Shown: positions 5,803-5,860 of the stretch, piece by piece | Position numbering within the stretch: the stretch's first letter is position 1 | Layout of the letters: every line of letters starts with the position of its first letter | Source of the DNA: CAYUNA01 sp047629355 | GTDB taxonomy: Bacteria; Bacteroidota; Bacteroidia; Chitinophagales; Saprospiraceae | Assembly: GCA_047629355.1 (NCBI GenBank) | Contig: JBLHWU010000316.1 | Coordinates: 1 to 5,860, forward strand | Reading direction: 5' to 3' | Length of the DNA: 5,860 nt | The notes under the pieces: model-generated | Told to the model about the DNA's origin: nothing | Database searches by the model: none | What the model saw: only the letters and a program-made list of their open reading frames with translations | Program-made: the position numbers and the translations under genes

Positions 5803-5860
5803 ATGAATCAGGGAAAATTTGTTTTTAGTCAAATCGTTTCAACCATTTCTCCATATGAGT
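5803..5860 (+). CDS. IS4-family transposase with DUF4372-type N-terminus, 5' fragment
   Basis: Only 19 codons are inside the window: MNQGKFVFSQIVSTISPYE. This closely matches the opening of Bacteroidota IS4-family DDE transposases, which typically start MNxGKxVFxQ and carry a DUF4372 domain before the catalytic core. The encoded enzyme would cut and paste its own element. The catalytic Asp-Asp-Glu residues lie outside the window, so intactness cannot be judged. The ATG at 5803 is the family-typical start. The gene is cut by the window edge and is not evidently truncated in nature. Confidence 0.8.
   Translation, partial: MNQGKFVFSQIVSTISPYE

Larger units (their letters stand above)
5680..5860 (+). 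mobile_element. Left end of an IS4-family insertion sequence (partial)
   Basis: The start of an IS4-type transposase gene at 5803 implies that an IS element enters from the right. The left boundary is not proven. A plausible end lies near CCATTAGTGTTGCGTTAAG (5679-5697), a non-coding stretch whose GTTGC (5687-5691) is repeated inverted as GCAAC (5710-5714). The right inverted repeat and target duplication are outside the window, so neither the ends nor the completeness of the element can be confirmed. Confidence 0.55.

Overview
The window looks like a chromosomal segment from a member of the Bacteroidota, perhaps Saprospiria- or Cytophagia-like. The evidence is indirect. The DNA is AT-rich. 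No start codon has a clear Shine-Dalgarno sequence. A TAnnTTTG-type -7 box (TATCTTTG) lies directly before one gene. The right edge opens an IS4-family transposase with the DUF4372-type N-terminus common in this phylum. The small repeats (A/T-rich heptamers, a GAA-loop plus TGAAA-loop double hairpin) are of kinds I associate with Bacteroidota intergenic DNA. No RNA gene or CRISPR array was seen.

Layout. Positions 1-238 are AT-rich, with no convincing gene and two small hairpins. Positions 239-2339 hold a two-gene minus-strand unit: a DacB/PBP4-type D-Ala-D-Ala carboxypeptidase (peptidase S13), then, 22 bp downstream, a 251-aa seven-helix membrane protein. That protein resembles the membrane half of Bacteroidota AraC-type regulators but has no DNA-binding domain. 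Positions 2340-2815 form a divergent spacer of nearly 480 bp. It contains a possible leaderless promoter for the peptidase gene, a long imperfect hairpin and a 158-bp element bounded by 24-bp inverted repeats (22/24 identical) and flanked by TAA on both sides, which resembles a MITE. Positions 2816-5522 hold a plus-strand pair: a fused ABC exporter half-transporter and a membrane-anchored alpha/beta hydrolase, 37 bp apart. Positions 5523-5802 contain a perfect 21-bp-stem hairpin overlapping a smaller one. The IS4-type insertion sequence then begins; its transposase start codon is at 5803 and the gene runs off the window.

How the parts relate. All the complete genes are predicted to act at the envelope: peptidoglycan trimming, a membrane module, export across the inner membrane, and an inner-membrane hydrolase. 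The gene content is otherwise ordinary chromosome. The unusual material is in the non-coding DNA: the MITE-like element between the divergent pairs, and the run of repeats at the 3' end of the hydrolase gene (heptamers read into the protein, the double hairpin, then the IS). I did not find evidence for a new multi-gene system. The best leads are the MITE-like element, the double-hairpin repeat and the HTH-less seven-helix protein beside a penicillin-binding protein.
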